In this document: positions 1-10,100 of the stretch, piece by piece | Layout of the letters: every line of letters starts with the position of its first letter | Position numbering within the stretch: position 1 is the stretch's first letter | Origin: Paraflavitalea sp. CAU 1676 | Lineage (GTDB): Bacteria; Bacteroidota; Bacteroidia; Chitinophagales; Chitinophagaceae | Direction of reading: 5' to 3' | Length of the DNA: 64,000 bases | Assembly (NCBI RefSeq): GCF_029223285.1 | Contig: NZ_JARHUJ010000002.1 | Location: forward strand, 992,001 to 1,056,000 | Notes under the pieces: generated by a model | Told to the model about the DNA's origin: nothing | What the model saw: the letters and a program-made list of their open reading frames with translations, nothing else | Databases searched by the model: none | Position numbers and translations under genes: made by a program

Positions 1-50
1 GCAGCCACAGACAACACAACCATCGCGGCAAAAAGGATTATCCGTTTCAT
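1..50 (-). CDS. N-terminus of an exported protein (partial, cut by window edge)
   Basis: Only the first 16 codons are inside the window. Reading leftward from ATG at 50 they give MKRIILFAAMVVLSVA, a typical positively charged then hydrophobic signal peptide. A second in-frame ATG at 56 would add two residues. The rest of the gene lies to the left of the window, so no function can be assigned. The 168 bases between this start and the next gene (51-218) must hold its promoter, but I could not find a convincing -33/-7 pair there. Confidence 0.55.
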   Translation of the reverse strand, partial: MKRIILFAAMVVLSVA

Positions 51-218
51 CACCATGAAGATAACCTACTTTTTCAATTATCAGGCGCTGGATCCAATAT
101 TTCGGGGTTGTGCCACCAGCCGGGCCATCGTCTTAACAATTTGTTGACCAATTGGCCGGGAAAACGGCCGTTTCATGCACCTAAATAACCGGCGCCGGCA
201 GGGCTTTACCCCCTCCCG

Positions 219-2480
219 TCAGCGCACCTGGAACCTGAACTCACCGGCTCCCAGCGAACCATCGTCGCCCATCCCCTCAGCGATGCCTATAAAGCCAGCC
301 CGGATATCGGAACAATAAAAACGGATGGTCGCTTCGCCCTTTTCGTCGGTAACGACCAGCGGTGACCAATACAACGAATTTCGCATGTCCGGAATATTCT
401 TGTCTTCCTTCCGGTAATCGGGCGAAATATAGGACCGGGTTTGATAAAAGCCCCTCGTCATGATCATCTTAAATTTCTTGAGCAGGTCTTCTTCCGTATA
501 GACAGGATAATGATAGGCCTGCCTGCGTACATCCTGCGTTGTGATACGAAAAGGATGCGTGCTTACCTGGCTTCGCCGGGGCTCCACGAGTTCGGAATAG
601 GTTACCCCTTCCACAGGCTTTTTGCCACTGCCGCAGGCCGGACAATTCAACATACCGCATTGCCCCACAAAATCAGTATTACCTTCAAACTTTGCAATGC
701 TGTCGAGGTACCCAAGGTACCGATCTCCAAAGGCCCTGCCCGCTGCTTTCACCACCACCTCCTGCAGCAAATTACCATACTGAAGCCCGTTGCTGCTGTC
801 AACACCCGGCCGGTCGCTTACCATCGTACTCTTTTCGGCGGTATAGATGACCGGCTTATCCGATTGCTCTATGGCAGCTATCGCTTCAAACGGATCGGAT
901 ACCTTGATAACATGCTCCTTCTCCGCAAAATGCCTGAGGTAAAATCGCCGGCCTGTCCACAGGTGATCGGGCGTGAGGCAGAACCTGCCATTGCTATCGG
1001 CCAGCACTACCTGCGTATTTGTTTTATTGTGATTGAATACCATGAGCGACTGGGCCACCCGTTGTTTATCATTTTTGTATACCGGCGCCACCATCGCCTC
1101 CAGGCTATCCGACAATACCGGCTTGCCATGCCCCCGTGCACCGTAATACCGTTGAAAGCCGGCCGTTTGCAACAACAGGTCAAGGCCAACAGCCCGATCG
1201 GCGTTGCTGCTATCGAAATACCAGGCAGGATCAGCGAGGTTGCCGGCAAGCTGGGTGGACAATTGATAATGATTCAGGATATCCTTCCCGTTCTTTCTGT
1301 CTGCAAATAATTGATCAAACACGCGCAAACTTACCATACCCCGCACCGGCCTTCCGTCGCTATCCGTTGTTTTGATCCTGATTGTCACCTCCTCTTTCTG
1401 GGCATACACGTCCTTTACCTCACTAAACCGGAAATTCAGCCGCTTTGCCGGCTGAATAAAAGCCAGACGTTTCGCCAATACCTGCAGTTGCTCATTGTAC
1501 AGCGATACTACCGCCACTCCTGCAGGTATTTCAGCCACGGGCACCCTGATCACGATACTATCTTTCAAAACACCTGTCGCTATGGCCTGCAACATGCCAC
1601 GGCTTTGAATGCTCAGCAGTACCGTTTGCGCAGGAAGGCCATTGGCCAACACCTTCAGCCAAATGCTGTCGCGGCTATTCTTTTCGATCCGCATCAGCAA
1701 GCCCTTTGGTACAACTACCGGCAACCGGAAAACACTGTCCGGCGCCCCATCGATCGCCACGGAGTAGCGAACCTTTGCTTCCGGTTTAAAAGTGAACTGA
1801 CCCATGCCCGCATGCAAAGTGCCGAAACGCAATAAGGGGGTTCCATCTTTCAATAAAGTGCCCTGTACATCCAGTGGTTGTCCATTTGCATCTGTCGCAA
1901 TAAAAGCTATAGAATTGTTGATCCCTTCTACCAGTTCACCGGCTTCTGGTTTCATACTCCATCGTATACCTGCAGACGCGTGAAAAGGCAGGGAAGCTAC
2001 CAATTGGCCGTATCGTTTAATGGACCTGGGAGCTTTTACCACCTCTACCGGAGTGGCGGCCAAAAAATAAGGCAGTCCCGCAAAAAAGGAATGCGCCGTA
2101 TATACTTTGAGAAAGTATTTTCCTTCGTTGAGTGTATGCGGCAAATAGACATGGCCGGCAGCTATACCATCGGCTATTGCGTAAAGCTCTTTCCACATGA
2201 CACTATCATCTGCCTGCCGCACCAGCTGGAGATAAAGTATCTTATCCTGAACGGAAAGTGCCGGCATGCCGGCATCCAATACAAACGCATGAAACCAACA
2301 ATCTTCCCCCGCCACATAGATATCCTTATTGGAACGGAGGTAAACGGTTGTTGCCGGATGATGGGAACTTTCGGCCTGCAGCTGACTGGCCAGCTTTTCA
2401 ATGAGTGCCCGGTCCTGTTGCGAGAAGGAATCAAAGGAAAAGGTCAGGAGCCCAATCAGGAGGAATGCAATCGACTTCAT
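219..2480 (-). CDS. Large secreted alpha-2-macroglobulin/MG2-like protein of Bacteroidetes type
   Basis: The 753-residue product has a clear Sec signal peptide (residues 1-21, ending DSFSQ). An MG2-like beta-sandwich follows at about 45-130, with the motif SNKDIYVAGEDCWF. Several beta-rich segments come next. Around residue 580 the motif LLQEVVVKAAG resembles the start of a TonB-plug or carboxypeptidase-regulatory segment. The C-terminus carries YWSPLVVTDEKGEATIRF, typical of this macroglobulin-like family. A cysteine cluster near residue 607 (CGMLNCPAC) is unusual and could bind a metal or form disulfides. Such proteins are usually outer-membrane or periplasmic, and many are annotated as TonB-dependent-receptor-plug or hypothetical proteins. 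The true role is unknown. It is divergent from the GH2 gene, with 123 bases between them. Confidence 0.7.
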   Translation of the reverse strand: MKSIAFLLIGLLTFSFDSFSQQDRALIEKLASQLQAESSHHPATTVYLRSNKDIYVAGEDCWFHAFVLDAGMPALSVQDKILYLQLVRQADDSVMWKELYAIADGIAAGHVYLPHTLNEGKYFLKVYTAHSFFAGLPYFLAATPVEVVKAPRSIKRYGQLVASLPFHASAGIRWSMKPEAGELVEGINNSIAFIATDANGQPLDVQGTLLKDGTPLLRFGTLHAGMGQFTFKPEAKVRYSVAIDGAPDSVFRLPVVVPKGLLMRIEKNSRDSIWLKVLANGLPAQTVLLSIQSRGMLQAIATGVLKDSIVIRVPVAEIPAGVAVVSLYNEQLQVLAKRLAFIQPAKRLNFRFSEVKDVYAQKEEVTIRIKTTDSDGRPVRGMVSLRVFDQLFADRKNGKDILNHYQLSTQLAGNLADPAWYFDSSNADRAVGLDLLLQTAGFQRYYGARGHGKPVLSDSLEAMVAPVYKNDKQRVAQSLMVFNHNKTNTQVVLADSNGRFCLTPDHLWTGRRFYLRHFAEKEHVIKVSDPFEAIAAIEQSDKPVIYTAEKSTMVSDRPGVDSSNGLQYGNLLQEVVVKAAGRAFGDRYLGYLDSIAKFEGNTDFVGQCGMLNCPACGSGKKPVEGVTYSELVEPRRSQVSTHPFRITTQDVRRQAYHYPVYTEEDLLKKFKMIMTRGFYQTRSYISPDYRKEDKNIPDMRNSLYWSPLVVTDEKGEATIRFYCSDIRAGFIGIAEGMGDDGSLGAGEFRFQVR

Positions 2481-2603
2481 GCTATTTTTTACGTTGACAC
2501 TGACAGATCACTTTTCGCAATCTAAGAATAATGCCGGTAATAAAGCTCTCTAAATATGATAGACTAAATAGCGGTAATATGATCGTGGGGTGACTGGTAG
2601 TGT

Positions 2604-5600
2604 ATGAACGGATCAAAGTTTTCTTTACCACTATGGTGCATGATACTCGCTGTTTTTACGGGCCACACGCAAACCACCAGGCTATCCTTGAATAGTAACA
2701 ACCCGCAGATCGTTTGGCAGGTAAAACCGCAGGCCGACGTGCCACAATCGGGACAAGCGCTTTCGACACCGGGCTATCCGATGCCCGGCTATGTAAAGGG
2801 CATTGTACCCGGCGCTGTCTTCACTGCTTATGTAGAAGCTAAAAAAGTACCTGATCCCAATTATGCTGATAATATCTGGAAGGTCGACGAATCGTTCTAT
2901 AACCGCCCTTTCTGGTACCGTACCGAATTTGAATTACCGGCTTCGTACCGGGAAGGGCAACACGTTTGGCTGCATTTTGACAATACCAACCGGTATGCCG
3001 ACTTCTACTTCAACGGCAACAAACTATCCGGTACACCTACCTCTACAAAAGACGTTAGTGGCCATATGCTGCGCACGAAATACGACATCACCAGTCTGGT
3101 CAGGACAACCAGTAAAAATGCGGTAGCGGTGTTGATCACCGACGCCGACCAGAAAAAAACGCGCAACTCCAAAGAAGGTTTTGGCGTTACGGCAAGCCCC
3201 ACTTACCTGGCTGCAGCCAGCTGGGACTGGATGCCTTATGTGCCGGGACGGCTCGCGGGCATTACCGGCAACGCCTATGTCGAGATCAAGGGAGCTGTAA
3301 CGATGGAAGATCCCTGGGTGAGATCTCAACTGGAATCGAACGAAGTAGCTTACCTGTCTATATCTTCTACCCTAAAGAATGCGGCTGCCACTACCAGGGA
3401 AGCGATACTCTCGGGGGTGATTCAGCCAGGCAATATCCGTTTTTCGAAGAAGGTTACACTGGGCGCCGGCGCTTCCATGAAGGTGGAACTTGAACGAAAG
3501 GATTTTGCTCAGTTCGTGCTCCATAACCCCGCGCTCTGGTGGCCCAATGGGTATGGCCAACCGAACCTGTATACCTGCAAGCTAACCTGCAGTGTCGGCA
3601 ACTTTGTGACAGACGAAAGAGAGATCAGCTTCGGCATCAGGCAATACGAATACCAGTTTGTGAAGAATGCTGCCGGCTGGCCGGTGATGAACTTCTTCAT
3701 CAACGGGCAAAGGATCTTTCTTAAGGGCGGCAACTGGGGCATGAGTGAATACCTGCTGCGTTGCCATGGTGCGGAATATGAAACGAAGATCAGGCTACAC
3801 AAGGACATGAACTATAACATGATCCGTACCTGGACCGGCTGCGTAACCGACGATGAGTTCTACGACTATTGCGACCAATACGGTATCATGGTGTGGGATG
3901 ATTTCTGGTTATATGTAGCCTACAACGATGTGGCCAATGATGATGATTTCAAGAGAAACGCCCTCGATAAAGTAAAACGTCTGAGGAACCACCCGAGCAT
4001 TGCCCTCTGGTGCGGCGCCAACGAAACACATCCGAAACCTGCCCTCGACAATTACCTGCGGGCTATCGTTGCCGAAGAAGACCACAATGACCGGATGTAT
4101 AAATCTTCCTCGAACCAGGATGGCCTCTCGGGTAGTGGCTGGTGGGGCAATCAACCACCCAAACACCATTTCGAAACATCGGGCAGCAACCTCGCCTGGA
4201 ACAAACCGCCTTATCCTTATGGGGCAGACCGGGGTTACGGCATGCGCTCCGAAATAGGCACCGCCACCTTTCCTACGTTTGAGAGTGTAAAGCTATTCAT
4301 ACCGGAAGCTCAGCAATGGCCGCTGCCCACCGATGATCAACTAAAGAATGAGGACGACAATGTATGGAACAAGCACTACTTTGGTAAAGAAGCCTCCAAT
4401 GCCAGTCCGGTCAATTATAAGTCCGCAGTGAACACACAATTCGGCGAATCGAAGGGGTTGGAAGATTTCTGTGAAAAAGCACAATTCCTGAATATAGAAG
4501 TGATGAAAGGCATGTATGAAGCCTGGAACGACAAGATGTGGAACGATGCCTCGGGAATGCTGATCTGGATGAGCCAGTCGGCCTATCCATCCTTCGTATG
4601 GCAAACCTATGATTATTATTACGACGCCACCGGTGCCTACTGGGGTGCCAAAAAAGCCTGTGAGCCCGTGCACATTCAATGGAATGCTTCCAACAATAGT
4701 ATCAAAGTCATCAACGCTACTTCCCAAGCGCTGAAAGGCGCGACCGCCATTGCTACTGTCTATGACCTGCACGGTAAAGCGCTTTCGGGTTATGGCCGTA
4801 AGGCGACAGTGAAGGTTCCGGCCAGCAATCAATCAGAAGCATTTACCCTTAATTTCAATCCACATAACCTGGCAACCGGTAAAAAAGTATTCGCTTCCTC
4901 ATCGACAACAACCGGACAGGCCGCCTGGTCGGTTGACGGAGCGGGTGGCAGCCGTTGGGAAAGTGACTATAGTGATGCACAATGGATCTATGTAGACCTG
5001 GGCAAGCCAGAGAAGATACAATCGGTGGTCATAAAATGGGAGAATGCCTATGCGCAGGCCTATGCGTTACAGGTATCGGACGACGCCCAAAAATGGAGAA
5101 CCGTGTACAGCACAGCAACAGGTAAAGGCAATACCGAAACAGTTGACCTGAAGCCACAAACAGCGCGTTATGTGCGGATGAATGGCCTGCGGCGGGCTAC
5201 CCGGTTCGGCTACTCGCTTTATGAGATGGAAGTATATGGCGACAAAAAAACGGATAGTGACCTTACCCCCCTGCATTTCATTAAGCTGGAGCTCAAAGAC
5301 GCAGACGGCCGGTTATTGGGCGACAACTTCTATTGGAGAAACGGCGTGAAGGACCTGGATTATACGCCGCTCAATAGCTTGCCGGCGGCAAATGTCACCG
5401 TGGAAGTGACCGGCAAAGAGGTGGTTGACGGGAAGGGCAGGCTAGCGGTAATGTTGAAGAATCATTCGGGTACAGTAGCCTTCGGAAACCGGTTGCGGTT
5501 GGTCAACAAAGCTACTGGCGAAAGAGTATTGCCTGTGATCATGTCAGACAACTACCTTACGCTGATGCCCGGCGAAGAAAAAATCGTAGCGCTAGAAGCT

Positions 5601-5687
5601 GCTGCTGAATTACTGACTGGCGGCGTGGAATTATTATTGAAGCAGTACGGGCAGGCAGAAAAAAGCAGGGTAACGTTAAAATGGTAA
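2604..5687 (+). CDS. Exported GH2 exo-beta-glucosaminidase/mannosidase-like glycoside hydrolase with F5/8C module
   Basis: The 1027-residue protein starts with a signal peptide (about residues 1-22). It then has the GH2 order: jelly-roll sugar-binding domain (about 30-215), Ig-like domain (225-335) and TIM barrel. The catalytic acid/base is visible as E474 in CGANETHP. The likely nucleophile is E550 in RSEIGTATF. The 76-residue spacing and overall layout resemble exo-beta-D-glucosaminidase of the CsxA type, which trims chitosan ends. Beta-mannosidase-like activity is the main alternative. An F5/8 type C (CBM32-like) domain is inserted at about 755-882 (motifs WESDYSDAQWIYVDLG and YSLYEMEVYG), between C-terminal beta domains. 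That would help binding to polymeric glycans. The gene stands alone, with divergent and convergent neighbours and no sugar transporter beside it. Family call is firm; substrate is inferred. Confidence 0.88.
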   Translation: MNGSKFSLPLWCMILAVFTGHTQTTRLSLNSNNPQIVWQVKPQADVPQSGQALSTPGYPMPGYVKGIVPGAVFTAYVEAKKVPDPNYADNIWKVDESFYNRPFWYRTEFELPASYREGQHVWLHFDNTNRYADFYFNGNKLSGTPTSTKDVSGHMLRTKYDITSLVRTTSKNAVAVLITDADQKKTRNSKEGFGVTASPTYLAAASWDWMPYVPGRLAGITGNAYVEIKGAVTMEDPWVRSQLESNEVAYLSISSTLKNAAATTREAILSGVIQPGNIRFSKKVTLGAGASMKVELERKDFAQFVLHNPALWWPNGYGQPNLYTCKLTCSVGNFVTDEREISFGIRQYEYQFVKNAAGWPVMNFFINGQRIFLKGGNWGMSEYLLRCHGAEYETKIRLHKDMNYNMIRTWTGCVTDDEFYDYCDQYGIMVWDDFWLYVAYNDVANDDDFKRNALDKVKRLRNHPSIALWCGANETHPKPALDNYLRAIVAEEDHNDRMYKSSSNQDGLSGSGWWGNQPPKHHFETSGSNLAWNKPPYPYGADRGYGMRSEIGTATFPTFESVKLFIPEAQQWPLPTDDQLKNEDDNVWNKHYFGKEASNASPVNYKSAVNTQFGESKGLEDFCEKAQFLNIEVMKGMYEAWNDKMWNDASGMLIWMSQSAYPSFVWQTYDYYYDATGAYWGAKKACEPVHIQWNASNNSIKVINATSQALKGATAIATVYDLHGKALSGYGRKATVKVPASNQSEAFTLNFNPHNLATGKKVFASSSTTTGQAAWSVDGAGGSRWESDYSDAQWIYVDLGKPEKIQSVVIKWENAYAQAYALQVSDDAQKWRTVYSTATGKGNTETVDLKPQTARYVRMNGLRRATRFGYSLYEMEVYGDKKTDSDLTPLHFIKLELKDADGRLLGDNFYWRNGVKDLDYTPLNSLPAANVTVEVTGKEVVDGKGRLAVMLKNHSGTVAFGNRLRLVNKATGERVLPVIMSDNYLTLMPGEEKIVALEAAAELLTGGVELLLKQYGQAEKSRVTLKW

Positions 5688-5701
5688 TGAGCGCTATGCG
5701 C

Positions 5702-6226
5702 TCACTGCCTGAGCCGCTTGTAGTAGATAATGGTTCCCGTGAGCCCGCCGTGGGGCTTGAGGGCAAAGTCGGGGATGATGCCCACCCGCTGGTAGCCCAG
5801 TTTCTCATAAAACCCACCGGCGCCTTCCTCTTCCGCAGTATCGAGATTGAGGATCGTTTTGCCGTGGGCAATGGCCAGCCGTTCTGCTTCTACCACCAGT
5901 GCACGGGCAATACCACGGCCGCGGTAACGCACGCTGGTCATCATCTTGGCCAGTTCAGCACGATGGGGTTGATTGGGCGGACATTGCAGCAGCAGCGTCA
6001 ACGTACCCACCAGCGTATCGTCCTCAAAAGCGCCGAGTACGATCCTTTCGCCCCGTTCAGCAGCCGCCAGGGAGCTTTCCCAAAAGCCGGTGGCTTCCTG
6101 CAAAGACATCGGATGCATAAAACTTACAGAACCGCCGTTGGCCACCGTTTCGATGATGATCGTAGCGAGCGCAGAGACGGTATAAGGATTGTTCGTGAGC
6201 GGAATGATGTGTAGAGCTGCCTGCAT
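5702..6226 (-). CDS. GNAT family N-acetyltransferase
   Basis: I chose ATG 6226 (MQAALHIIPLTNN). The longer reading from 6373 would run through the start of the divergent SDR gene. The 174-residue product has a GNAT core: a central strand followed by the acetyl-CoA pyrophosphate loop at about residues 98-108 (RYRGRGIARALV, an R/Q-x-x-G-x-G/A variant). A C-terminal FYEKLGYQRVG segment is typical of the family's last strand pair. It would transfer an acetyl group to an unknown amine and is probably cytoplasmic. It is convergent with the GH2 gene (14 bases apart) and divergent from the SDR gene. Substrate cannot be read from sequence. Confidence 0.85.
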   Translation of the reverse strand: MQAALHIIPLTNNPYTVSALATIIIETVANGGSVSFMHPMSLQEATGFWESSLAAAERGERIVLGAFEDDTLVGTLTLLLQCPPNQPHRAELAKMMTSVRYRGRGIARALVVEAERLAIAHGKTILNLDTAEEEGAGGFYEKLGYQRVGIIPDFALKPHGGLTGTIIYYKRLRQ

Positions 6227-6301
6227 GATGCCGATAAAATTAAGGGATTCCACCGAAATGAGCAGGCTGCTATCGCCTGCAGGATTTTGTATATTTATAC
6301 T

Positions 6302-7060
6302 ATGAGCTTCAACAAGAAATCCGCCATCGTCACCGGCGCCGGTAAAGGGATCGGTTACGAGATCTGCCGGCAACTGGCCAAAGAGGGAGTCATTGTGGTG
6401 CTAAACGACATCGATGCAACGCTGGCCGGCGAAGCTGCGGCGAGGATCATGCAGGAATCCGGCGGGCAGTGCATTGCCATGGGCGGCGATTCAAGCGACC
6501 TTACATTTATTCAACAAATGGTCGACAAAGCGGTCTCCGTGGCCGGGCGGCTGGACATCGTGGTGGCCAATGCCGGCATCACGCTGTTTGGAGATTTCTT
6601 CACCTATAGCCCGGATGCCTTTTTCCGCGTAATGCAGGTGAACCTGGGCGGCAGTTTTTTCCTGGCCCAGGCGGCGGCCAGGCAGATGAAGCTGCAGTCA
6701 GCAGGCGGTTCGATGTTGTTTACCTCTTCCGTCACCGGCCACCAGGCCCACAAAGACCTCGCCGCTTACGGCATGAGCAAGGCCGCGCTGGAAATGCTGG
6801 CCCGGAACCTGGTCATCGAACTATCACCTTTCAAAATAAACGTCAACACGGTGGCGCCCGGCGCCACATTAACCGAACGTACCCTGGAAGACGTGGAGTA
6901 CGCCCAGACCTGGTCGAATATCACACCAATGGGTCGCCCGGCAACAGTAGCCGATATCGCCAGCACAGCCTTATTCCTGGTGTCGGACCAGGCCAAACAC
7001 ATCACAGGCCAAACGATCGTTGTGGATGGAGGCTGGATCTGCATCAGCCCCTCGCCATAG
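6302..7060 (+). CDS. Short-chain dehydrogenase/reductase, FabG-like
   Basis: The 252-residue classical SDR starts at ATG 6302 (MSFNKKSAIVTG). The cofactor loop TGAGKGIG lies at about residues 11-18, NAG at about 87 and the catalytic tetrad Ser is in FTSSVTG. The active-site pair is Y156 and K160 in YGMSK. The C-terminal GQTIVVDGGW is typical of 3-oxoacyl-ACP reductase-like and sugar or alcohol dehydrogenase SDRs. It reduces or oxidises a carbonyl or alcohol with NAD(P)(H) in the cytoplasm; substrate unknown. A -7-like TATATTTA at 6290-6297 lies directly before the start, which would give a nearly leaderless mRNA. Confidence 0.88.
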   Translation: MSFNKKSAIVTGAGKGIGYEICRQLAKEGVIVVLNDIDATLAGEAAARIMQESGGQCIAMGGDSSDLTFIQQMVDKAVSVAGRLDIVVANAGITLFGDFFTYSPDAFFRVMQVNLGGSFFLAQAAARQMKLQSAGGSMLFTSSVTGHQAHKDLAAYGMSKAALEMLARNLVIELSPFKINVNTVAPGATLTERTLEDVEYAQTWSNITPMGRPATVADIASTALFLVSDQAKHITGQTIVVDGGWICISPSP

Positions 7061-7133
7061 TATGTAGCGTAACAATCCCACTGCATTTGCCCACGATTGG
7101 CTTATATTCGGTATTCAGAAACTTTCTGCACCC

Positions 7134-10100
7134 ATGCCTCGTCAATACCCTCACTTGTTTATCGGCGTACTGGTTGTACTCCTGATGGCGACCTTACTGC
7201 CACTCTCTTCCGCACACGCTCAGTTGCGTAAAGTATATAAGGACGAAACGGAGCCCGATAATGAGATCGAAAAGATCAGCTTTTATTCACCCGCCGCCGG
7301 CTATGTAGCTTTCCGTGACTGGATCGGGTTTACGACCGATAGTGGGCGCACGTTCATCAAAAAGCCTGTCACCCTCACCAATGTGAACTATAATGGATAT
7401 GGAGTTAACCTGACCTTTGGATTTGGTATCAACGGCGTTAAAGCCTTCGACCAAAATACCCTCATCGCCTATGGCGATTATGGACTGGTGCCCGCGATCC
7501 TGCGTTCCACCGACGGCGGCAATACCTTCCTGCTGGTGTACCATTCCCAGTTCGACAACCTCAAGCTCAGCACCGGCATCATGGATATGGTATTCGCCAA
7601 TAATGGTAATACTGGGATCGCTGTAGACGCCGACAGGATATTGCGCACTACCGACAAGGGCCTTACCTGGAATGTTGTCTATACCAATGCCAATCGCTAT
7701 TTCAGTCATGTGGACGCGATCGACAACAATACCTTCTTCGCCTTCAGCACCAGATACACCACCAGTGTTTATTACCGGTCGATGGATGCAGGCGCTTCCT
7801 GGACTCCCTACATGGCGCCCGGCGGACACCTGACCAGTATCACCTTTCTTACCGCCACCAAGGGCTGGGCCAACGCGGATGATAAGATCTTTTACACCTC
7901 CAACAACGGATCGCAGTGGACGCAGAAGAATCATGCAACGATCACGCCCATGAGCTCGCACAAGATGAAGTTCATGAATGACCATACCGGCTATGCGCTG
8001 GGCGAATTATTCGAGCTGTATAAGACCACAGACTCTGGCAGGATTTGGGAAAAAGTGCCGCGCGATAATGACTTTACCTATCTGGGATATAGTCTTAATG
8101 ACCTGCAGGTATGGAACGATGACCAGCTATGGACCGGTGGCGGCCACGGGTTTCTGCAGCTAAATACCAACAGCAGTGCCGCGCCATTACCCGGCGCTTA
8201 TTTCCAGATCGATACGGCAGGCATGTCGGTGGCCAACGTAGTGCAACTCAAAAATTACTCTAAAACAGGATATCAATACCAGTGGATCGTAAACGGGGTA
8301 GCGGTCAGCACATCGTTCCACGCCAGCTATGTGCATGATATTTATCTCGGCGCCGACACGGTGCAACTGATCGTGAGCAATGGCGCCCATTCCGACACCA
8401 CGGAGAAACTGCATTATTTTGATGCCGTACCTTATCCCGCACCCCTGGTAACCGGTTTCACCCCCAGCTCGGGTAACGCCGGCACCGAAGTAACCATTAC
8501 CGGTAACTTCTTCGCCAAAGTAAGTGGTGTTTACTTTGGAGGCATACCAGCCAGCTCGTATACAGTGCAATCAATTGGTAAAATTGTTGCCGTTGTAGGT
8601 GCAGGAGGCAATGGATTGGTCACCGTTACATCGGCTACGGGAAGCGGTTCCAAACCTGGTTTTATTACCAACCAGCCGCCCGTGATCACAGGGCTATCGC
8701 CCGTATTGGCGCCAGTGGGCGCAACCGTGACTGTAAATGGCAATCACTTCGGCGCCACGCCGGTAGAGAACACCGTATTCTTCGGTGGGGTGAAAGCTAA
8801 AGTATTGACAGCCGGGCCCGGCCAGCTTACCGTACAGGTGCCTGCTGGCGCAGCGTACGGCCCTGTATCAGTAACCGTCAAGGGCCATACGGCCCATTCT
8901 CCGCAATTCTTCAGCATAACATTCCCGGCTACCTGTGGATTCACCGAATATACGTTCGCTCCTTCACAGGCATTTCCCGGCAGTAACCTCTCCCTGGGTG
9001 CTACCATGAGTATCGGAGACATCGATGGGGATGGTAAAAACGATATCGCGACACCTTCTTTCTACGGCACATTTGTGCTGCACAACAAAAGCACCGCAGG
9101 GAAGATCGACTTTCAAAAAGTACTGGCCTACGAAACGGATCAGGCGGCAGTAGCAGGCGCAGGCCTGGCCGACCTGGATGGCGATGGCAAACCCGACCTG
9201 GTGGCCCTGAACTATCATTGGAATACCCTGGCCGTTTACCGCAATACCAGCAGCATCGGCGCCATATCGTTTGCCATGCCTGACGTACAAACCGTAACGG
9301 GCGGCCCCACCGGCGTCGTTTTTCACGACCTCGATGGTGATGGCAAGCAGGATATGATCATCATCAACGAGGCTGCCAATTTCAATTACCTCTCGGTTTA
9401 CCGCAATATCAGTTTGCCGGGCCAGATCGCTTTCGAACCGAAGCAGGAGATACCGGTGGGCCTGAGCGATAACAAAGTGAGCATCGGCGATCTCGATGGC
9501 GATGGCAAGGCCGACCTTTTTGTAGGAGACGGAGGCATCCTGAACGGTAATCAATACTCCTTCACGATACTCCGTAACACCAGCATCATGGGTAGTATTT
9601 CCTTCGCCCGTACGTTGATACCTCATCATGCCTTTACCTACATGGATGGGCAGCTGGGTGATATGGACGGGGATGGCAAGTTGGACATCGTCGTCACCTA
9701 CGATACCCGATACTATACCGGCACGCAAAAGGGCATAGCCATCCACCGGAACCTGAGTACGCCGGGCAACCTGTCATTTGCGATGCCTGTTTCATTTACG
9801 GGTTGTATCGATCATACGAATGTATCGCTGGGCGATCTCGATGGGGATGGCATGCTGGACCTGTTCAGCACCTGTAGCTTCAACACCAACGTAACACTCC
9901 TGAAGAACACCAGCACGCCGGGTAATTTGTCGCTGGTTGCGGTGAACAGCCCGTATATCAGTATGCGCGGCGGTGGTGGCACCACGGCCATTGCCGATCT
10001 CGACAATGATAGCCGGCCCGACCTCTTGTTTGCAGGCTCGAATGATTTCCGGGTGTTCAGGAACATACTTGAGCCAGGAGCATTGGCTGGTAAAGATACA

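Noticed and set aside
441-1310. Long plus-strand open frame opposite the macroglobulin-like gene
   Set aside because: The minus-strand frame has a signal peptide and family motifs; the opposite frame has none.
8964-9746. Minus-strand frame under the FG-GAP region
   Set aside because: It mirrors the repeated calcium-loop codons of the real gene and has no independent features.
9010-10010. Repeated DNA GA(C/T)GG(C/T)GATGG units
   Set aside because: These encode the FG-GAP calcium loops of one protein; they are not a CRISPR or mobile repeat.
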